Positions 50,235 through 59,838 of a stretch of 64,000 nt of DNA are shown here, one piece after another. The stretch comes from Polaromonas sp. Lineage in GTDB: Bacteria > Pseudomonadota > Gammaproteobacteria > Burkholderiales > Burkholderiaceae_C. The position numbers and the translations under genes are program-made. The stretch covers positions 1 to 64,000 of the forward strand of contig NZ_JABBPE010000016.1 of NCBI RefSeq assembly GCF_012927455.1, in the 5' to 3' direction. Each line of letters opens with the position of its first letter. Position 1 is the first letter of the stretch. Under the pieces are notes generated by a model. It was given only the letters and a program-made list of their open reading frames with translations, did no database searches and was not told the origin of the DNA.

Positions 50235-50933
50235 TCAAGGAGCGCGCCTGCCGGCTGCCGATGACGCTTCGGCCGGATTAAGCGCCGGGTTTCCCCGCAC
50301 AGCCGGAATGGCGCCGTTCGGCGCGACGACCGGCGGCCCGGTTGAAGGCGAAGCGCCATCGCCGTTCGGCGCGAACACTTTCGACTGTCGCGCTGGTGGC
50401 GGTTTTGGTGCTGGCGGCGGCGCTGACGGCGGCAGCGGAATGGGCGTGCGTTGAATGGTGGGCGCGCCTGGCAGGGGCGCCGGCGCAGCAGCGCTGGCGG
50501 CCGCCTCTGTAGGGAGCTTTAAGACAATGCGCAGCTGCGCGCCGTCGCTCACAATGGCCTCGCGCCGGCTGACTTCCTGAACCACGAAGCCAGGCGCGAT
50601 TTCTGTGCCAACCGCCAGCGGACGCGGCGGCTGGCCATCAACCGACACCAGCACCGCCCCGCCACCGCTTTCGCTGGTGGCAATCACCCCTGACAGCACA
50701 AATCGATTTATTGCGGCCGCTGCAGGTACGGCTGCGGCAGGCTGGGCGCCGAGCAGCCGGGCCACGACAGCCTGGCGCGCGGTGGGGTCAGCAGTCGGAG
50801 CCTGAACGAAAGCAGCGGGCACTCGCGGGGCCGCGCCACGGCCCATCAGGCGTAAACCCCAATACACCACGCTGGCCGCAGCCAAAACCCACAACAGTGC
50901 GGTGAGCAACCGCACGGTCCAATTTCCTTGCAT
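50235..50933 (-). CDS. GspC-like type II secretion accessory protein (orphan)
   Basis: A 232-residue protein: one N-terminal transmembrane helix (LLTALLWVLAAASVVYWGLR), then a periplasmic HR-type domain (~75-140: RFVLSGVIATSESGGGAVLV; PRPLAVGTEIAPGFVVQEVS) as in GspC/PilP-like proteins, and a very Pro/Ala-rich C-terminus with no PDZ or coiled coil. In type II secretion GspC links the inner-membrane platform to the secretin GspD. No other gsp gene lies nearby, so it is either a displaced member of a system elsewhere or has a separate role. Confidence 0.75.
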   Translation of the reverse strand: MQGNWTVRLLTALLWVLAAASVVYWGLRLMGRGAAPRVPAAFVQAPTADPTARQAVVARLLGAQPAAAVPAAAAINRFVLSGVIATSESGGGAVLVSVDGQPPRPLAVGTEIAPGFVVQEVSRREAIVSDGAQLRIVLKLPTEAAASAAAPAPLPGAPTIQRTPIPLPPSAPPPAPKPPPARQSKVFAPNGDGASPSTGPPVVAPNGAIPAVRGNPALNPAEASSAAGRRAP

Positions 50934-51165
50934 TCCTGGATTTTTGATTGGATCCCATTAAATTTCAAGCCCGACCTAGACCGGTTGTCTGCGCCTTGAC
51001 GCAAAAAAAAACGTTTTGATAAAGTTTTCACCAATGGTTTCCAACGGGAAACAAACAGGCGCCGTGTGCTCCGGTGTAATCAGTAGGGGGAAAGCAGAAA
51101 AACACATGCGCGTTTTCTGGATTGAACCGGCCCCGGTTCAACCGCCAAGTCCAAGGGGAAGTTTG

Positions 51166-51936
51166 ATGCTTCAAAAAGATCTTTCTCTGGCGAACCGCCT
51201 GATCTCGGCCTTGCCGGCGCGACAGCGTGGGGTACTTCTTACACACTGTGAGCTGGTGGAGCTCAAGCTACATAAAGTGCTGATTGAATCCGGCGCGCCG
51301 CTTGAGTACGCCCACTTTCCGATGGACAGCTTTATCTCCGCCGTCTTGCCGGTATTGGACGCACCCGATGTGCAGGTGGCGTTGGTTGGCAATGAGGGCA
51401 TGGTCGGCACCTCGATGGTGCTGGGCGGCAACACTTCGGCGCTTACCTGCAAAGTCCAGCGCAGCGGGCGGGCCTATTGCATACACCGGACGGCACTGCA
51501 GCACTTGCTCAGTGAAGACCTCGATTTGCGCGACATCCTCAATCGCTACGTAGGTGTGCGCCAAACCCATCTGGCGCAGCAAGCCGCTTGCCTGAACTAC
51601 CACTCGGTCGAGCAGCGGCTGGCGCGCTGGCTGCTGATGGCGCGTGACCGGGCGCAGTCCATCGAGGTTTTCCTGACCCACGAAGTACTGGCCGCCATGC
51701 TGGGCGTGCGGCGCGAAAGCGTGACGCGGATTGCCGGCCTGTTTCAAAAACGCGGCCTGATCAGCTACAGCCCGGGCTACGTGATGCTGCTGGACGAAAC
51801 CGGGCTGCTGCGGCTTTCCTGCAGTTGCTACCAGTCCGATCTGCTGTCGTATCAGCGCGCTCTCGGCGACCTCATGCCCGAGGCCCCGGCCCAGCATTTG
51901 TCAGAAAACGAAGCGGGCGACAGCTATTCAATATGA
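51166..51936 (+). CDS. Crp/Fnr-family transcriptional regulator
   Basis: A 256-residue regulator from ATG 51166 (CAAGGGGAAG at 51152-51160); a 50-codon open extension upstream looks non-coding. Residues ~15-130 form a cNMP-type effector beta-roll (FPMDSFISAVLPVLDAPDVQ; VGNEGMVGTSMVLGG) of the form seen in non-FNR members lacking Fe-S cysteines, and residues ~150-225 a winged HTH (VEQRLARWLLMARDR; THEVLAAMLGVRRESVTRIA). The ligand is unknown. The last codons and stop lie in an interspersed repeat (51923-51985), so its C-terminal tail may have been altered. Confidence 0.85.
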   Translation: MLQKDLSLANRLISALPARQRGVLLTHCELVELKLHKVLIESGAPLEYAHFPMDSFISAVLPVLDAPDVQVALVGNEGMVGTSMVLGGNTSALTCKVQRSGRAYCIHRTALQHLLSEDLDLRDILNRYVGVRQTHLAQQAACLNYHSVEQRLARWLLMARDRAQSIEVFLTHEVLAAMLGVRRESVTRIAGLFQKRGLISYSPGYVMLLDETGLLRLSCSCYQSDLLSYQRALGDLMPEAPAQHLSENEAGDSYSI

Positions 51937-51985
51937 AATCAATAGCAGCTTACGCCCGTTGCTATTGAGCTAGAAGGTTATTTGC
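51923..51985 (-). repeat. Interspersed ~55-bp repeat, copy 13, over the end of the Crp-like gene
   Basis: AGCTATTCAATATGAAATCA, ATAGCAGCTTACGCCCGTTG and TTGAGCTAGAAGG. The hairpin loop is longer than in other copies. It contains the stop codon of the upstream gene. Confidence 0.8.
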
Positions 51986-52075
51986 CAGATAAATCGGTTA
52001 CCCAAAGCCTGTCGCGCGCCCCTGCTTTTAAACTAGGCATGTACCAACAACCCGATTCAATCAATCAAGGAAACC

Positions 52076-52267
52076 ATGCCCACCTACCACGTAGAAATGC
52101 TCGAAGGCCGCAGCATCGAGCAGAAAAAGCAACTGGTCGAGGCCATCACCCGCATCAGCGTTGAAATTCTCGGCGGCCAGAGCGACTCCGTCGACATTCT
52201 CATCAGCGACATCAAGCGCGAGAACTGGGCCACCGGCGGCAAGCTCTGGACGGAGCCGAGAGACTAA
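52076..52267 (+). CDS. 4-oxalocrotonate tautomerase family protein
   Basis: A 63-residue tautomerase. After removal of Met the N-terminal Pro (MPTYHVEMLEGRSIEQKK) is the catalytic base of this superfamily; the length and the beta-alpha-beta pattern fit 4-OT. It likely catalyses keto-enol tautomerisation or a related reaction on a small unsaturated or halogenated acid. The ribosome-binding site AAGGAAA sits just upstream. It is 2 bp upstream of the glutamine amidotransferase gene, so they are co-transcribed. Confidence 0.85.
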   Translation: MPTYHVEMLEGRSIEQKKQLVEAITRISVEILGGQSDSVDILISDIKRENWATGGKLWTEPRD

Positions 52268-52269
52268 GC

Positions 52270-53067
52270 ATGTGCCAGCTGCTCGGCATGAACTGCAACG
52301 CGCCGACCGACGTGACCTTCAGCTTTCGCGGCTTTGCGCAGCGCGGCGGCCGCACCGACGACCATGCGGACGGCTGGGGCATTGCCTTTTTCGAGGGCGA
52401 CGGTAGCCCCGGCAGCGCAGGCTGCGACAAGGGCCTGCGCCATTTTGTCGACCACCTGCCGGCCAGCGCCTCACCGGTGGCCGAGCTGATTGGCCGCTAC
52501 CCGATCAAAAGCCGCAACGTCATTGCGCACATCCGCAAGGCAACTCAAGGGCGAGTGGCGCTGGAAAACTGCCACCCCTTCGTGCGCGAGTTGTGGGGCC
52601 GCTACTGGGTGTTTGCGCACAATGGCGACCTGCAGGGTTTTACGCCCCGGCTGCACGGCAGCTTCCGGCCGGTCGGCAACACCGACAGCGAGCGCGCTTT
52701 TTGCTGGATCATGCAGGAGCTGGTCAAGTCGCATGCCGGCGTGCCCAGCGTGGCCGAGCTCAGCATCACGCTGCGCGAACTGGCGGCGCAGATTGCCCGC
52801 CACGGCACGTTTAATTTCATGCTGAGCAACGGCCAGGCGCTGTGGGCGCATGCCAGCACCCGCCTGGTGTACGTCGAGCGACGCCACCCGTTTGCCCATG
52901 CCCGGCTGAGCGACGAAGATCTCAGCGTGAACTTTGCCGAACACGCCAGTCCGACCGACCGCGTCACGGTGGTGGTTACGGCGCCGCTCACCACGAACGA
53001 AAACTGGATCGCTTTTGCGCCCGGTGAGCTGAAGGTGTTTGAGGATGGCGCGCTGGCGGCAGTCTGA
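52270..53067 (+). CDS. Class II glutamine amidotransferase, YafJ-like
   Basis: A 265-residue Ntn-hydrolase-type amidotransferase. Cys2 (MCQLLGMNC) is the nucleophile; RTDDHADGWGIAFFEG, RNVIAHIRKATQGRV, ENCHPFVREL and FAHNGDLQGF are typical of class II GATase domains. It lacks a fused synthase domain, as in E. coli YafJ and the Dug3/EgtC-like enzymes. In EgtC-type members the substrate is a gamma-glutamyl amide; location 6 bp from the convergent gshB is suggestive only. Confidence 0.88.
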   Translation: MCQLLGMNCNAPTDVTFSFRGFAQRGGRTDDHADGWGIAFFEGDGSPGSAGCDKGLRHFVDHLPASASPVAELIGRYPIKSRNVIAHIRKATQGRVALENCHPFVRELWGRYWVFAHNGDLQGFTPRLHGSFRPVGNTDSERAFCWIMQELVKSHAGVPSVAELSITLRELAAQIARHGTFNFMLSNGQALWAHASTRLVYVERRHPFAHARLSDEDLSVNFAEHASPTDRVTVVVTAPLTTNENWIAFAPGELKVFEDGALAAV

Positions 53068-53073
53068 AATTTT

Positions 53074-54033
53074 TCAGGCAGCCGCCAGCGCAGCTTCCAG
53101 CGCATCGATAAACATGGCGGCCACATCAAAGCCGGTCTGCTGAAAAATTTCCTGAAAGCAGGTCGGACTGGTCACGTTGATCTCGGTAACGTAGTCGCCA
53201 ATCACGTCAACGCCCGCCAGCAGCAAGCCGCGCGCCGCCAGCACCGGGCCCAGCGCTTCGGCAATTTCAAAGTCGCGCGGCGTCAGCGGTTGCGCCACGC
53301 CCAGGCCACCAGCGGCCAGGTTGCCGCGCACCTCGCTGCCCTGCGGAATGCGCGCCAGGCTGAACGGCACCGGCTTGCCGCCAATCACCAGCACGCGCTT
53401 GTCGCCCTGGGCAATCTCGGGCAGAAACTTCTGCACCATCACGCTTTGCGCGCCCTCCTTGTTCAGCGTTTCGGTGATGCTGCCCAGGTTCAGGCCGTCG
53501 GCCTTGACGCGGAAAATGCCCATGCCGCCCATGCCGTCCAGCGGCTTGAGGATGATGTCGCCGTGCTCGGCGTGAAAGCGCTTGATGTCGGCGGCGCTGC
53601 GCGTCACCAGCGTCGGGCCGCTGAACTGCGCAAATTCGAGAATCGCCAGCTTCTCAGGGTGGTCGCGCAGCGCACGCGGCTGGTTGAAGACCCGGGCGCC
53701 CTCGCGCTCGGCCTGCTCGAGCAGATGCGTGCTGTAAAAATACTCGCTGTCAAACGGCGGGTCCTTGCGCATCAGGACCGCGTCGAAACTGGCGATGGAT
53801 GCCAGCCCGTCGGGACGGGTTTCATCGGCGACAAACCAGGCGTCGGCTTCGCCCGTCAGCGCGATGTGGCGTACCTGGGTGGTGACCTGGCCGCCGGTTT
53901 GCCAGCTGATGTTCTGCGGCTCGCAGGCGCTGACGCGGTGACCGCGCCTTTGCGCCTCGCGCATCATGGCAAAGGTGGTGTCCTTGTAGGGCTTGAACGC
54001 CTCAAGCGGGTCGGCAACAAAGAGAATGTTCAT
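53074..54033 (-). CDS. gshB: Glutathione synthetase
   Basis: A 319-residue ATP-grasp ligase with standard prokaryotic GshB marks: MNILFVADPLEAFKPYKDTT, MRKDPPFDSEYFYSTHLLE, GDIILKPLDGMGGMGIFRV, VRGNLAAGGLGVAQPLT, and GVDVIGDYVTEINVTSPTC. It joins gamma-glutamylcysteine and glycine. gshA is 2.4 kb upstream on the same strand with kup between, but intergenic repeats suggest separate transcription. Confidence 0.96.
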   Translation of the reverse strand: MNILFVADPLEAFKPYKDTTFAMMREAQRRGHRVSACEPQNISWQTGGQVTTQVRHIALTGEADAWFVADETRPDGLASIASFDAVLMRKDPPFDSEYFYSTHLLEQAEREGARVFNQPRALRDHPEKLAILEFAQFSGPTLVTRSAADIKRFHAEHGDIILKPLDGMGGMGIFRVKADGLNLGSITETLNKEGAQSVMVQKFLPEIAQGDKRVLVIGGKPVPFSLARIPQGSEVRGNLAAGGLGVAQPLTPRDFEIAEALGPVLAARGLLLAGVDVIGDYVTEINVTSPTCFQEIFQQTGFDVAAMFIDALEAALAAA

Positions 54034-54228
54034 GGGGTTTAAAGGCTTTGGAGGTGGTGCGGGGGTGGGACGGCGCCGGCGATTCACAGTCGACTTACAG
54101 GCGAGGCGCGGGCTAGTGGCTATTGTTGTACAAACAGCGCCGCCCTGCGCTTGACCCCGAGACCAAGGCTGCATCGGCTGTGGCCAAGGGTGAAGCAGGG
54201 ACGCCACTCAGGGGATTGGCGCCGCCGC

Positions 54229-54286
54229 CTTGCTATTAATTAAATAGCTGTCAGCGCCCATTTCTATTGGCTTGCAACCCTAAATC
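54229..54286 (-). repeat. Interspersed ~55-bp repeat, copy 14
   Basis: TTGCTATTAATTAAATAGCT, GTCAGCGCCCATTTC and TTGGCTTGCAACC. It lies between kup and gshB. Confidence 0.88.
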
Positions 54287-54290
54287 GCCC

Positions 54291-56159
54291 TCAAATCTCG
54301 ATCTTGCTGCCCAATTCCACCACCGCGTTATTAGGCAGGTTCAGGAAGCCCGCCGCACCGCTTGCGTTGTGATGCATCTGCGCGAACAGTTTCTCGCGCC
54401 AGGGCGCCATGCCGCTGCCCAGCGTCGGTATCACGACATCGCGCGACAGGAAGTAGCTGGTGGTCATGGGATCAAGTTCGCAGCCGCGACCCCTGATCTG
54501 CTGCAGGGCTCTGGGCAGATCCAGATCGTTCTTGAAACCGTAGTGCAGGCTAACTTGCCAGCAGTCATGGCCCAGGGTTTCAATTTCAAGCCGCTTGTTC
54601 ATGCCAATCCAGGGGACCTCGTGGTAGCGCACCGTCACAAACAGGTTCTGCAAGTGCAGCACCTTGTTGTGCTTGAGGTTGTGCAGCAGCGCGTTGGGGA
54701 CGATGCCCGGCTCGGCGGTCATGAAGACGGCGGTGCCTTCCACCCGAACCGGTGGACTGACAAACACGGCGTCCAGGAAACTGGGCAAGTCGATGGCGTC
54801 GCTGCGCATCTTTTCGTTCAGCAGTTGGCGCCCCTGCTTCCAGGTAGCCATCACCGTATACATTGCGCCCGCCAGCACGAGAGGAAACCAGCCACCCTGC
54901 GCGATCTTCAGCGAGTTGGACGCAAAAAATGCCAGGTCAATCACGAGAAAGAAGCCGCTGGCCGCGAGGCACAACCACAGCGGGTAGCCCCAGCCGTAGC
55001 GCACCACGAAGAAAGTCAGCACCGTGGTTATAACCATGACCAGGCTGACCGAGATACCGTAGGCTGCGGCCAACGCGGAAGACGAGCCGAACAGGCCCAC
55101 CGCAGCGACGACCCCGGCCAGCAACATCCAGTTCACTGCGGGGATATAGATTTGCCCGGTGTCGCGGATCGAGGTGTGGAGAATGTTCAGGCGCGGCAGA
55201 AAACCAAGCTGGATGGTCTGCTTGGTCGCCGAAAATGCGCCCGAGATAAGGGCCTGCGAGGCGATCACGGTGGCCGCCGTGGCCAGCCCCACCATGGGCA
55301 TCAGGGCCCAGTCGGGCGTCATCAGGTAGAACGGATTTTCCGCCGCTTTGGGGTTGGACAGCACCAGCGCACCCTGGCCGAAGTAGTTGAGCATCAATGA
55401 CGGCATCACCAGACCGAACCAGGCCAGCCGGATCGGCAGCTTGCCGAAATGGCCCATGTCTGCATACAGCGCCTCGGCACCGGTGACGCACAGAAACACC
55501 GCACCCAGCGTGATGAAAGCCACGGTGTAGTGCTCGGACGCAAAGCGCAGCGCATGCACCGGCAGCACCGCCACCAGCACCTGCGGGTTCTGCACGATCT
55601 GCAACACCCCGGTAACGGCGATGGCAAGAAACCAGACGACAGTGATGGGACCGAAGAACTTGCCGATGTCTGCTGTGCCCCGGCGCTGTACTGCAAACAG
55701 CAGCACCAGCACCACCAGCGAGATCGGCACCACGAAGGGCTTGGCCGCAGGCGTCAGGATTTCCAGGCCCTCCACCGCCGACAGCACCGAAATGGCCGGG
55801 GTGATGATGCCGTCACCAAAAAATAGCGCTACGCCGAACACGCCAACCATCAGCAGAACACTGCGCAGGCGCGGCTGGTCCTTGACCGACTGCGAGGCCA
55901 GCGCCAGCAAGGCCATCAGTCCGCCCTCGCCACTGTTGTCGGCGCGCATGATCAGCACGACGTACTTGATGGAGACCACGATGGTCAGGGTCCAGAAGAA
56001 CAGCGACAACACGCCAAGAATGTTGGCTTGCGTGATCGGCACATGGCCACTCACGAAAACCTCCTTGAAGGCGTAAAGGACGCTGGTTCCGATGTCGCCG
56101 TAAACGACACCTATGGCGCCTAGTGTGAGCGCCGGGAGTGATGATTTTTTGGTGGCCAC
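54291..56159 (-). CDS. kup: Low-affinity potassium transporter Kup
   Basis: A 622-residue polytopic membrane protein with ~12 helices in the first 430 residues and a C-terminal cytoplasmic domain. The family start [40 protein letters not shown] and [15 protein letters not shown] are clear. It is a K+/H+ symporter with constitutive activity. It lies between gshB and gshA, which may be meaningful because glutathione adducts gate KefB/C potassium efflux; this is inference. Confidence 0.96.
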   Translation of the reverse strand: MATKKSSLPALTLGAIGVVYGDIGTSVLYAFKEVFVSGHVPITQANILGVLSLFFWTLTIVVSIKYVVLIMRADNSGEGGLMALLALASQSVKDQPRLRSVLLMVGVFGVALFFGDGIITPAISVLSAVEGLEILTPAAKPFVVPISLVVLVLLFAVQRRGTADIGKFFGPITVVWFLAIAVTGVLQIVQNPQVLVAVLPVHALRFASEHYTVAFITLGAVFLCVTGAEALYADMGHFGKLPIRLAWFGLVMPSLMLNYFGQGALVLSNPKAAENPFYLMTPDWALMPMVGLATAATVIASQALISGAFSATKQTIQLGFLPRLNILHTSIRDTGQIYIPAVNWMLLAGVVAAVGLFGSSSALAAAYGISVSLVMVITTVLTFFVVRYGWGYPLWLCLAASGFFLVIDLAFFASNSLKIAQGGWFPLVLAGAMYTVMATWKQGRQLLNEKMRSDAIDLPSFLDAVFVSPPVRVEGTAVFMTAEPGIVPNALLHNLKHNKVLHLQNLFVTVRYHEVPWIGMNKRLEIETLGHDCWQVSLHYGFKNDLDLPRALQQIRGRGCELDPMTTSYFLSRDVVIPTLGSGMAPWREKLFAQMHHNASGAAGFLNLPNNAVVELGSKIEI

Positions 56160-56461
56160 AAAGATTTATGATTTTGCCGCTCAAACCGCACAAAAGCGGC
56201 CGCTCGCGATGGGGGCGGGGTTAAGTTGGGGAACGCTATTTTGCGCCCGGCTGGCTGATTTTGCGGGCGGCGGCCAGCAGCGTCACGACAAAACAGGGAT
56301 TTGTGGCAGAGAAACAACTCGTAACAAAAATCCTGGTAGCCGAATCAGAACAGGCGCTTGCGGCGCCCTCATTTTGCTATTTTTTCAATAGCAGCTAGCG
56401 CCCGTCCATCATGGCTTAGACATAAAAAAGTACGAAAATCTTTTTCACCGGGCGACTCGGC
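56160..56461. other. ~300-bp spacer between kup and gshA
   Basis: No gene seen. It contains repeat copy 15 at 56374-56429 and kup promoter space. Confidence 0.55.
56374..56429 (-). repeat. Interspersed ~55-bp repeat, copy 15
   Basis: TTTTGCTATTTTTTCAATAG, CAGCTAGCGCCCGTCC and ATGGCTTAGAC. It is just downstream of the gshA stop. Confidence 0.85.
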
Positions 56462-57757
56462 TCAGTCGTAGACCTCGGCGTTGGGATCGGTCGCTTCGAG
56501 CTCATAACTGGCGGCCAGCATGGCGAGCCGGCCAATCACCCCGTACATGTAAAAGCGGTTGGGGCTGCTGGAGCCGGGTTTTTCACCGGGCTGCGGCAGC
56601 CGGCCGCTGTCGGCAAAGGCCAGCGGTGCAAAGCTTGCGCCCGGCGCGTTGAGGTTTTCGTCGACGCCGCGCTCGGCGTGCACACGGTAAAAGCCGCCGA
56701 CCACGTAACGGTCCATCAGGTAGACCACCGGCTCGGCCACCGCGTCGTTGACGCGTTCGTTGGTCAGCACGCCTTCCTGGATGATGACTTCGGACAGCGC
56801 CTGGCCGTCCTTGGTCGTACTCATCTTGTTTCTGGTCTTGCGGTTCAACGCGGCCAGGTCTTTCACGTCGTGCACTGTCATGATGCCCATGCCGTCGGTG
56901 CCGTTGTCGGCCTTGACCACGACAAAGGGCTTTTCGTTGATGCCGTATTCCTTGTACTTGCGCTTGATCTTGGTCAGCAGCGCGTCGACGTTGGTGGTCA
57001 GGCAATCCATGCCGGTTTCTTCGGAAAAATTGACCTCGCCGCAGCGCGCGAACATCGGGTTGATGAGCCAGGGGTCTATGCCCAGCAACTTGCCAAAGCG
57101 CTTGGCGACCTCCTCGTAAGCCTTGAAATGGCGTGACTTGCGCCGCACCGACCAGCCCGCATGCAGCGGCGGCAGCAGGTATTGCTCGTTCAGGTCTTCC
57201 AGCATGCCGGGAATGCCCGCCGACAGGTCGTTGTTCAGCAAAATGGTGCAGGGGTCGAAGTCTTTCAGGCCGAGGCGCCGGTCTGTGCGGATCAGCGGCT
57301 CTAGCGTGATGGACTCGCCGGTTGGCAGGTTTAGCGTGGTCGGCTCGTTGATGTCAGGGCTGAGCGAGCCGAAACGCACGTTGAGGCCGGCCTGGTGAAA
57401 AATCCGCTTGAGTTGCAGCACGTTGGCCAGATAAAAGCTGTTGCGCGGGTGGTTTTCCGGCACCACCAGCAGGTTGCGCGCTTCCGGGCAGATTTTTTCA
57501 ATGGCCGCCATGGCCGCCTGTACCGCCAGCGGCAGCATCTCGGGCGCCAGGTTGTTCCAGCCGCCGGGAAACAGGTTGGTGTCTACCGGCGCCAGCTTGA
57601 AACCGGCGTTGCGGATGTCCACCGAGCAGTAAAACGGCGGCGTGTGCTCCATCCATTCGAGCCGGAACCAGCGCTCGATAGCCGGCGTGAAATCCAGAAT
57701 GCGCTGCTCGAGTTCGTTAATGGGGCCGTTCAGGGCAGTAATGAGGTGCGGGACCAT
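56462..57757 (-). CDS. gshA: Glutamate-cysteine ligase (proteobacterial GshA type)
   Basis: A 431-residue enzyme of the glutamate-cysteine ligase type found in betaproteobacteria and Acidithiobacillus, unrelated in length and motifs to the E. coli enzyme. It starts MVPHLITALNGPINELEQRI; conserved blocks are VDIRNAGFKLAPVDTNLFPG, VVPENHPRNSFYLANV, VVKADNGTDGMGIMTVHDVK and GVDENLNAPGASFAPLA. It makes gamma-glutamylcysteine, the first step to glutathione. It is 121 bp downstream of proA in the same direction. Confidence 0.93.
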   Translation of the reverse strand: MVPHLITALNGPINELEQRILDFTPAIERWFRLEWMEHTPPFYCSVDIRNAGFKLAPVDTNLFPGGWNNLAPEMLPLAVQAAMAAIEKICPEARNLLVVPENHPRNSFYLANVLQLKRIFHQAGLNVRFGSLSPDINEPTTLNLPTGESITLEPLIRTDRRLGLKDFDPCTILLNNDLSAGIPGMLEDLNEQYLLPPLHAGWSVRRKSRHFKAYEEVAKRFGKLLGIDPWLINPMFARCGEVNFSEETGMDCLTTNVDALLTKIKRKYKEYGINEKPFVVVKADNGTDGMGIMTVHDVKDLAALNRKTRNKMSTTKDGQALSEVIIQEGVLTNERVNDAVAEPVVYLMDRYVVGGFYRVHAERGVDENLNAPGASFAPLAFADSGRLPQPGEKPGSSSPNRFYMYGVIGRLAMLAASYELEATDPNAEVYD

Positions 57758-57878
57758 GCGGTCACTTTCAAAAGAGAGATGTTGCTATTAGACCCGTTCC
57801 GGATCCATCCGGATGTCAAAAAAATGGGGCCGAGCGTGCCGGATGCAAGGCAGGACTGGCCAGCGCCGTCAAACCCGC

Positions 57879-59213
57879 TCAGACCCGCACTTCACCCTGG
57901 CCCAGCACCACGTACTTGAGCGAAGTCAGCCCTTCGATGCCGACCGGCCCGCGTGCATGAAACTTGTCGGTACTGATGCCGATTTCCGCGCCCAGGCCGA
58001 ACTCGAAGCCGTCGGCAAAGCGGGTGCTGGCGTTAACCATCACGCTGGCTGAATCTACCTCGCGCAAGAAACGCTGGGCGTGCATGTGGTCGCGCGTGAC
58101 GATGGCGTCGGTGTGGTGGCTGGAGTACTGGTTGATGTGGGCAATCGCCGCGTCAACGCCGGCCACCAGCTTGATGCTGATGACCGGCGCCAGGTATTCC
58201 TGGTACCAGTCCTGCTCGACTGCCGGCACGATATTTGCTATCAACTTAATAGCTGCTTGCGCCCGCAGGATATGGGCTGCAGCCTCATCACAACGCATTT
58301 CCACGCCCTTGGCGGCGTAGATGGCGGCAATCAGGGGCAGAAATTCCTCAGCCACAGCACGCGCCACCAGCAATCCTTCGGTGGCATTGCAGGGGCTGTA
58401 TTTTTGCGTTTTGGCGTTGTCGGCGATCTTCACGGCCATGGCGATGTCGCAGGGGTCATCGACATAGACATGGCAGTTACCGTCCAGGTGCTTGATGACC
58501 GGCACCTTGGCGCCTGCACTGATGCGTTCGATCAGGCCCTTGCCACCGCGCGGAATGATGAGGTCCACATACTGCGCCATGGTGATGAGATGGCCGACCG
58601 CTTCCCGGTCGGTGGTCGGCACCAGTTGCACCGCGTCTGCTGGCAGGCCGGCGCCGGCCAGGGCTTGCTGCACCAGCGCGGCCAGCGCCTGGTTGGACTC
58701 GATCGCCTCGGAGCCGCCGCGCAAGATGCAGGCGTTGCCGCTCTTGATGGCCAGGCTGGCCGCTTCAATCGTCACATTCGGGCGGCTCTCGTAAATCATG
58801 CCGAACACGCCAATCGGCACGCGCATCTGGCCGACGCGAATGCCGCTGGGCTGCTGCTTCATGCCGATGATCTCGCCGATCACGTCGGGCATGGCGGCGA
58901 GCTGCTCGCAGCCCAGCGCCACGGTTTCAATATCTTTGGCACCGAGCTTGAGCCTGTCCAGCAGCGGCCCGGCAAGTCCGGGGGCGCCGGCCCGGTCAAG
59001 GTCGCGCTGGTTGGCGGCCTGCAACATGGGCAGGTTTTGGCGCAGCAAGGCGGCCAAACCCAGAAGCGCTCTGTTTTTAATAGCCGCCGGTGCCCGTGCC
59101 ACCTGCGAAGAAGCCGCTTTTGCCTTAAAACCCATGGTTTGCATGAGGTTTAGCAACTCGCTGCCGGCTTCGCTGGCCGGAGGGATGACGGGAAAAAGAG
59201 TTGACGCGTTCAT
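57879..59213 (-). CDS. proA: Gamma-glutamyl phosphate reductase
   Basis: A 444-residue aldehyde-dehydrogenase-fold enzyme. The catalytic Cys is in [17 protein letters not shown] (~residue 274); other ProA marks are [52 protein letters not shown] and [20 protein letters not shown]. It performs the second step of proline synthesis. Codons for [18 protein letters not shown] (about residues 308-325) coincide with an interspersed repeat; in E. coli ProA this point is a short variable loop, so the repeat expands it. proB is not adjacent. Confidence 0.95.
   Translation of the reverse strand: MNASTLFPVIPPASEAGSELLNLMQTMGFKAKAASSQVARAPAAIKNRALLGLAALLRQNLPMLQAANQRDLDRAGAPGLAGPLLDRLKLGAKDIETVALGCEQLAAMPDVIGEIIGMKQQPSGIRVGQMRVPIGVFGMIYESRPNVTIEAASLAIKSGNACILRGGSEAIESNQALAALVQQALAGAGLPADAVQLVPTTDREAVGHLITMAQYVDLIIPRGGKGLIERISAGAKVPVIKHLDGNCHVYVDDPCDIAMAVKIADNAKTQKYSPCNATEGLLVARAVAEEFLPLIAAIYAAKGVEMRCDEAAAHILRAQAAIKLIANIVPAVEQDWYQEYLAPVISIKLVAGVDAAIAHINQYSSHHTDAIVTRDHMHAQRFLREVDSASVMVNASTRFADGFEFGLGAEIGISTDKFHARGPVGIEGLTSLKYVVLGQGEVRV
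58234..58290 (-). repeat. Interspersed ~55-bp repeat, copy 16, inside proA
   Basis: TTTGCTATCAACTTAATAGC, TGCTTGCGCCCGCAGG and ATATGGGCTGCAGCC. It is translated in frame. Confidence 0.88.
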
Positions 59214-59252
59214 GCTGGTATTCTGCCTGCAACAGGCGGCAGAGCATCGGCC

Positions 59253-59837
59253 TTACTTTTTCGACGCGACGCCCCGGCGCTGCATCATGTCCTCGCTCAT
59301 GGCCGCCAGCGCTGCCGGCGACAAGTTGTCACGAGCGGCCGGATAAACCACGCGGTCTTCGTCAGCCAGGTGTTGCTGGTACAGGGCTGCGAATTGATTC
59401 AGCGCTTCGGCCTGGGCCGGCGTGAGCGGCATCCAGCCTGATTCAGCGCCTTCAGCAATGGCCAGCAGCGTGCGGCGGGTCTCGGCCCACGCATGCTCCA
59501 TCTGCCGATGGTCCTGCATCAGCCGCTGTACCAGCGCGCGCAGGGCGGCATCCGGCCCCGCCAGCAGGGGCGGAAACACATGCAGTTCCTCGTCCTGGTG
59601 GTGCAGCGGCGCGGCGATATCGAAATAGCGCATCACGTCGCGGGCGGCCTGACGAGCGGGCTCGTCACAGCCTTTGTCCAGCAGGTGCTGCTGCAGCTTA
59701 CCCTGCAGGTTCAGCATGCGCTCGACCCGGTCATGGCAGGTGGCCAACATTGCAAAAGGCTCCTCAAACCCGGCGGCAGGCGCGCGGTGGCCAGGCAGTG
59801 ACACCGGGCGGGTGGTGGCGCGGGCAGCGTGGCGCAT
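59253..59837 (-). CDS. Hemerythrin-domain protein
   Basis: About 194 residues from ATG 59837. A four-helix hemerythrin fold is shown by the iron ligands: His in LATCHDRVER, AAPLHHQDEELHVFPPL, LMQDHRQMEHAW and YQQHLADEDRVVYP. Di-iron hemerythrin proteins bind oxygen or NO or take part in iron-sulfur repair. Its start lies one base after the stop of the upstream 134-aa gene. It is part of the run nrdJ - nnrS - nitroreductase - unknown - hemerythrin - proA, which contains several oxygen/NO-linked genes. Confidence 0.87.
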   Translation of the reverse strand: MRHAARATTRPVSLPGHRAPAAGFEEPFAMLATCHDRVERMLNLQGKLQQHLLDKGCDEPARQAARDVMRYFDIAAPLHHQDEELHVFPPLLAGPDAALRALVQRLMQDHRQMEHAWAETRRTLLAIAEGAESGWMPLTPAQAEALNQFAALYQQHLADEDRVVYPAARDNLSPAALAAMSEDMMQRRGVASKK

Positions 59838-59838
59838 G

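Noticed and set aside
59070-59095. Second interspersed repeat in the proA 5' part (GTTTTTAATAGCC)
   Set aside because: The residues [16 protein letters not shown] are normal for ProA orthologues, and similarity to the repeat is limited to a few bases.
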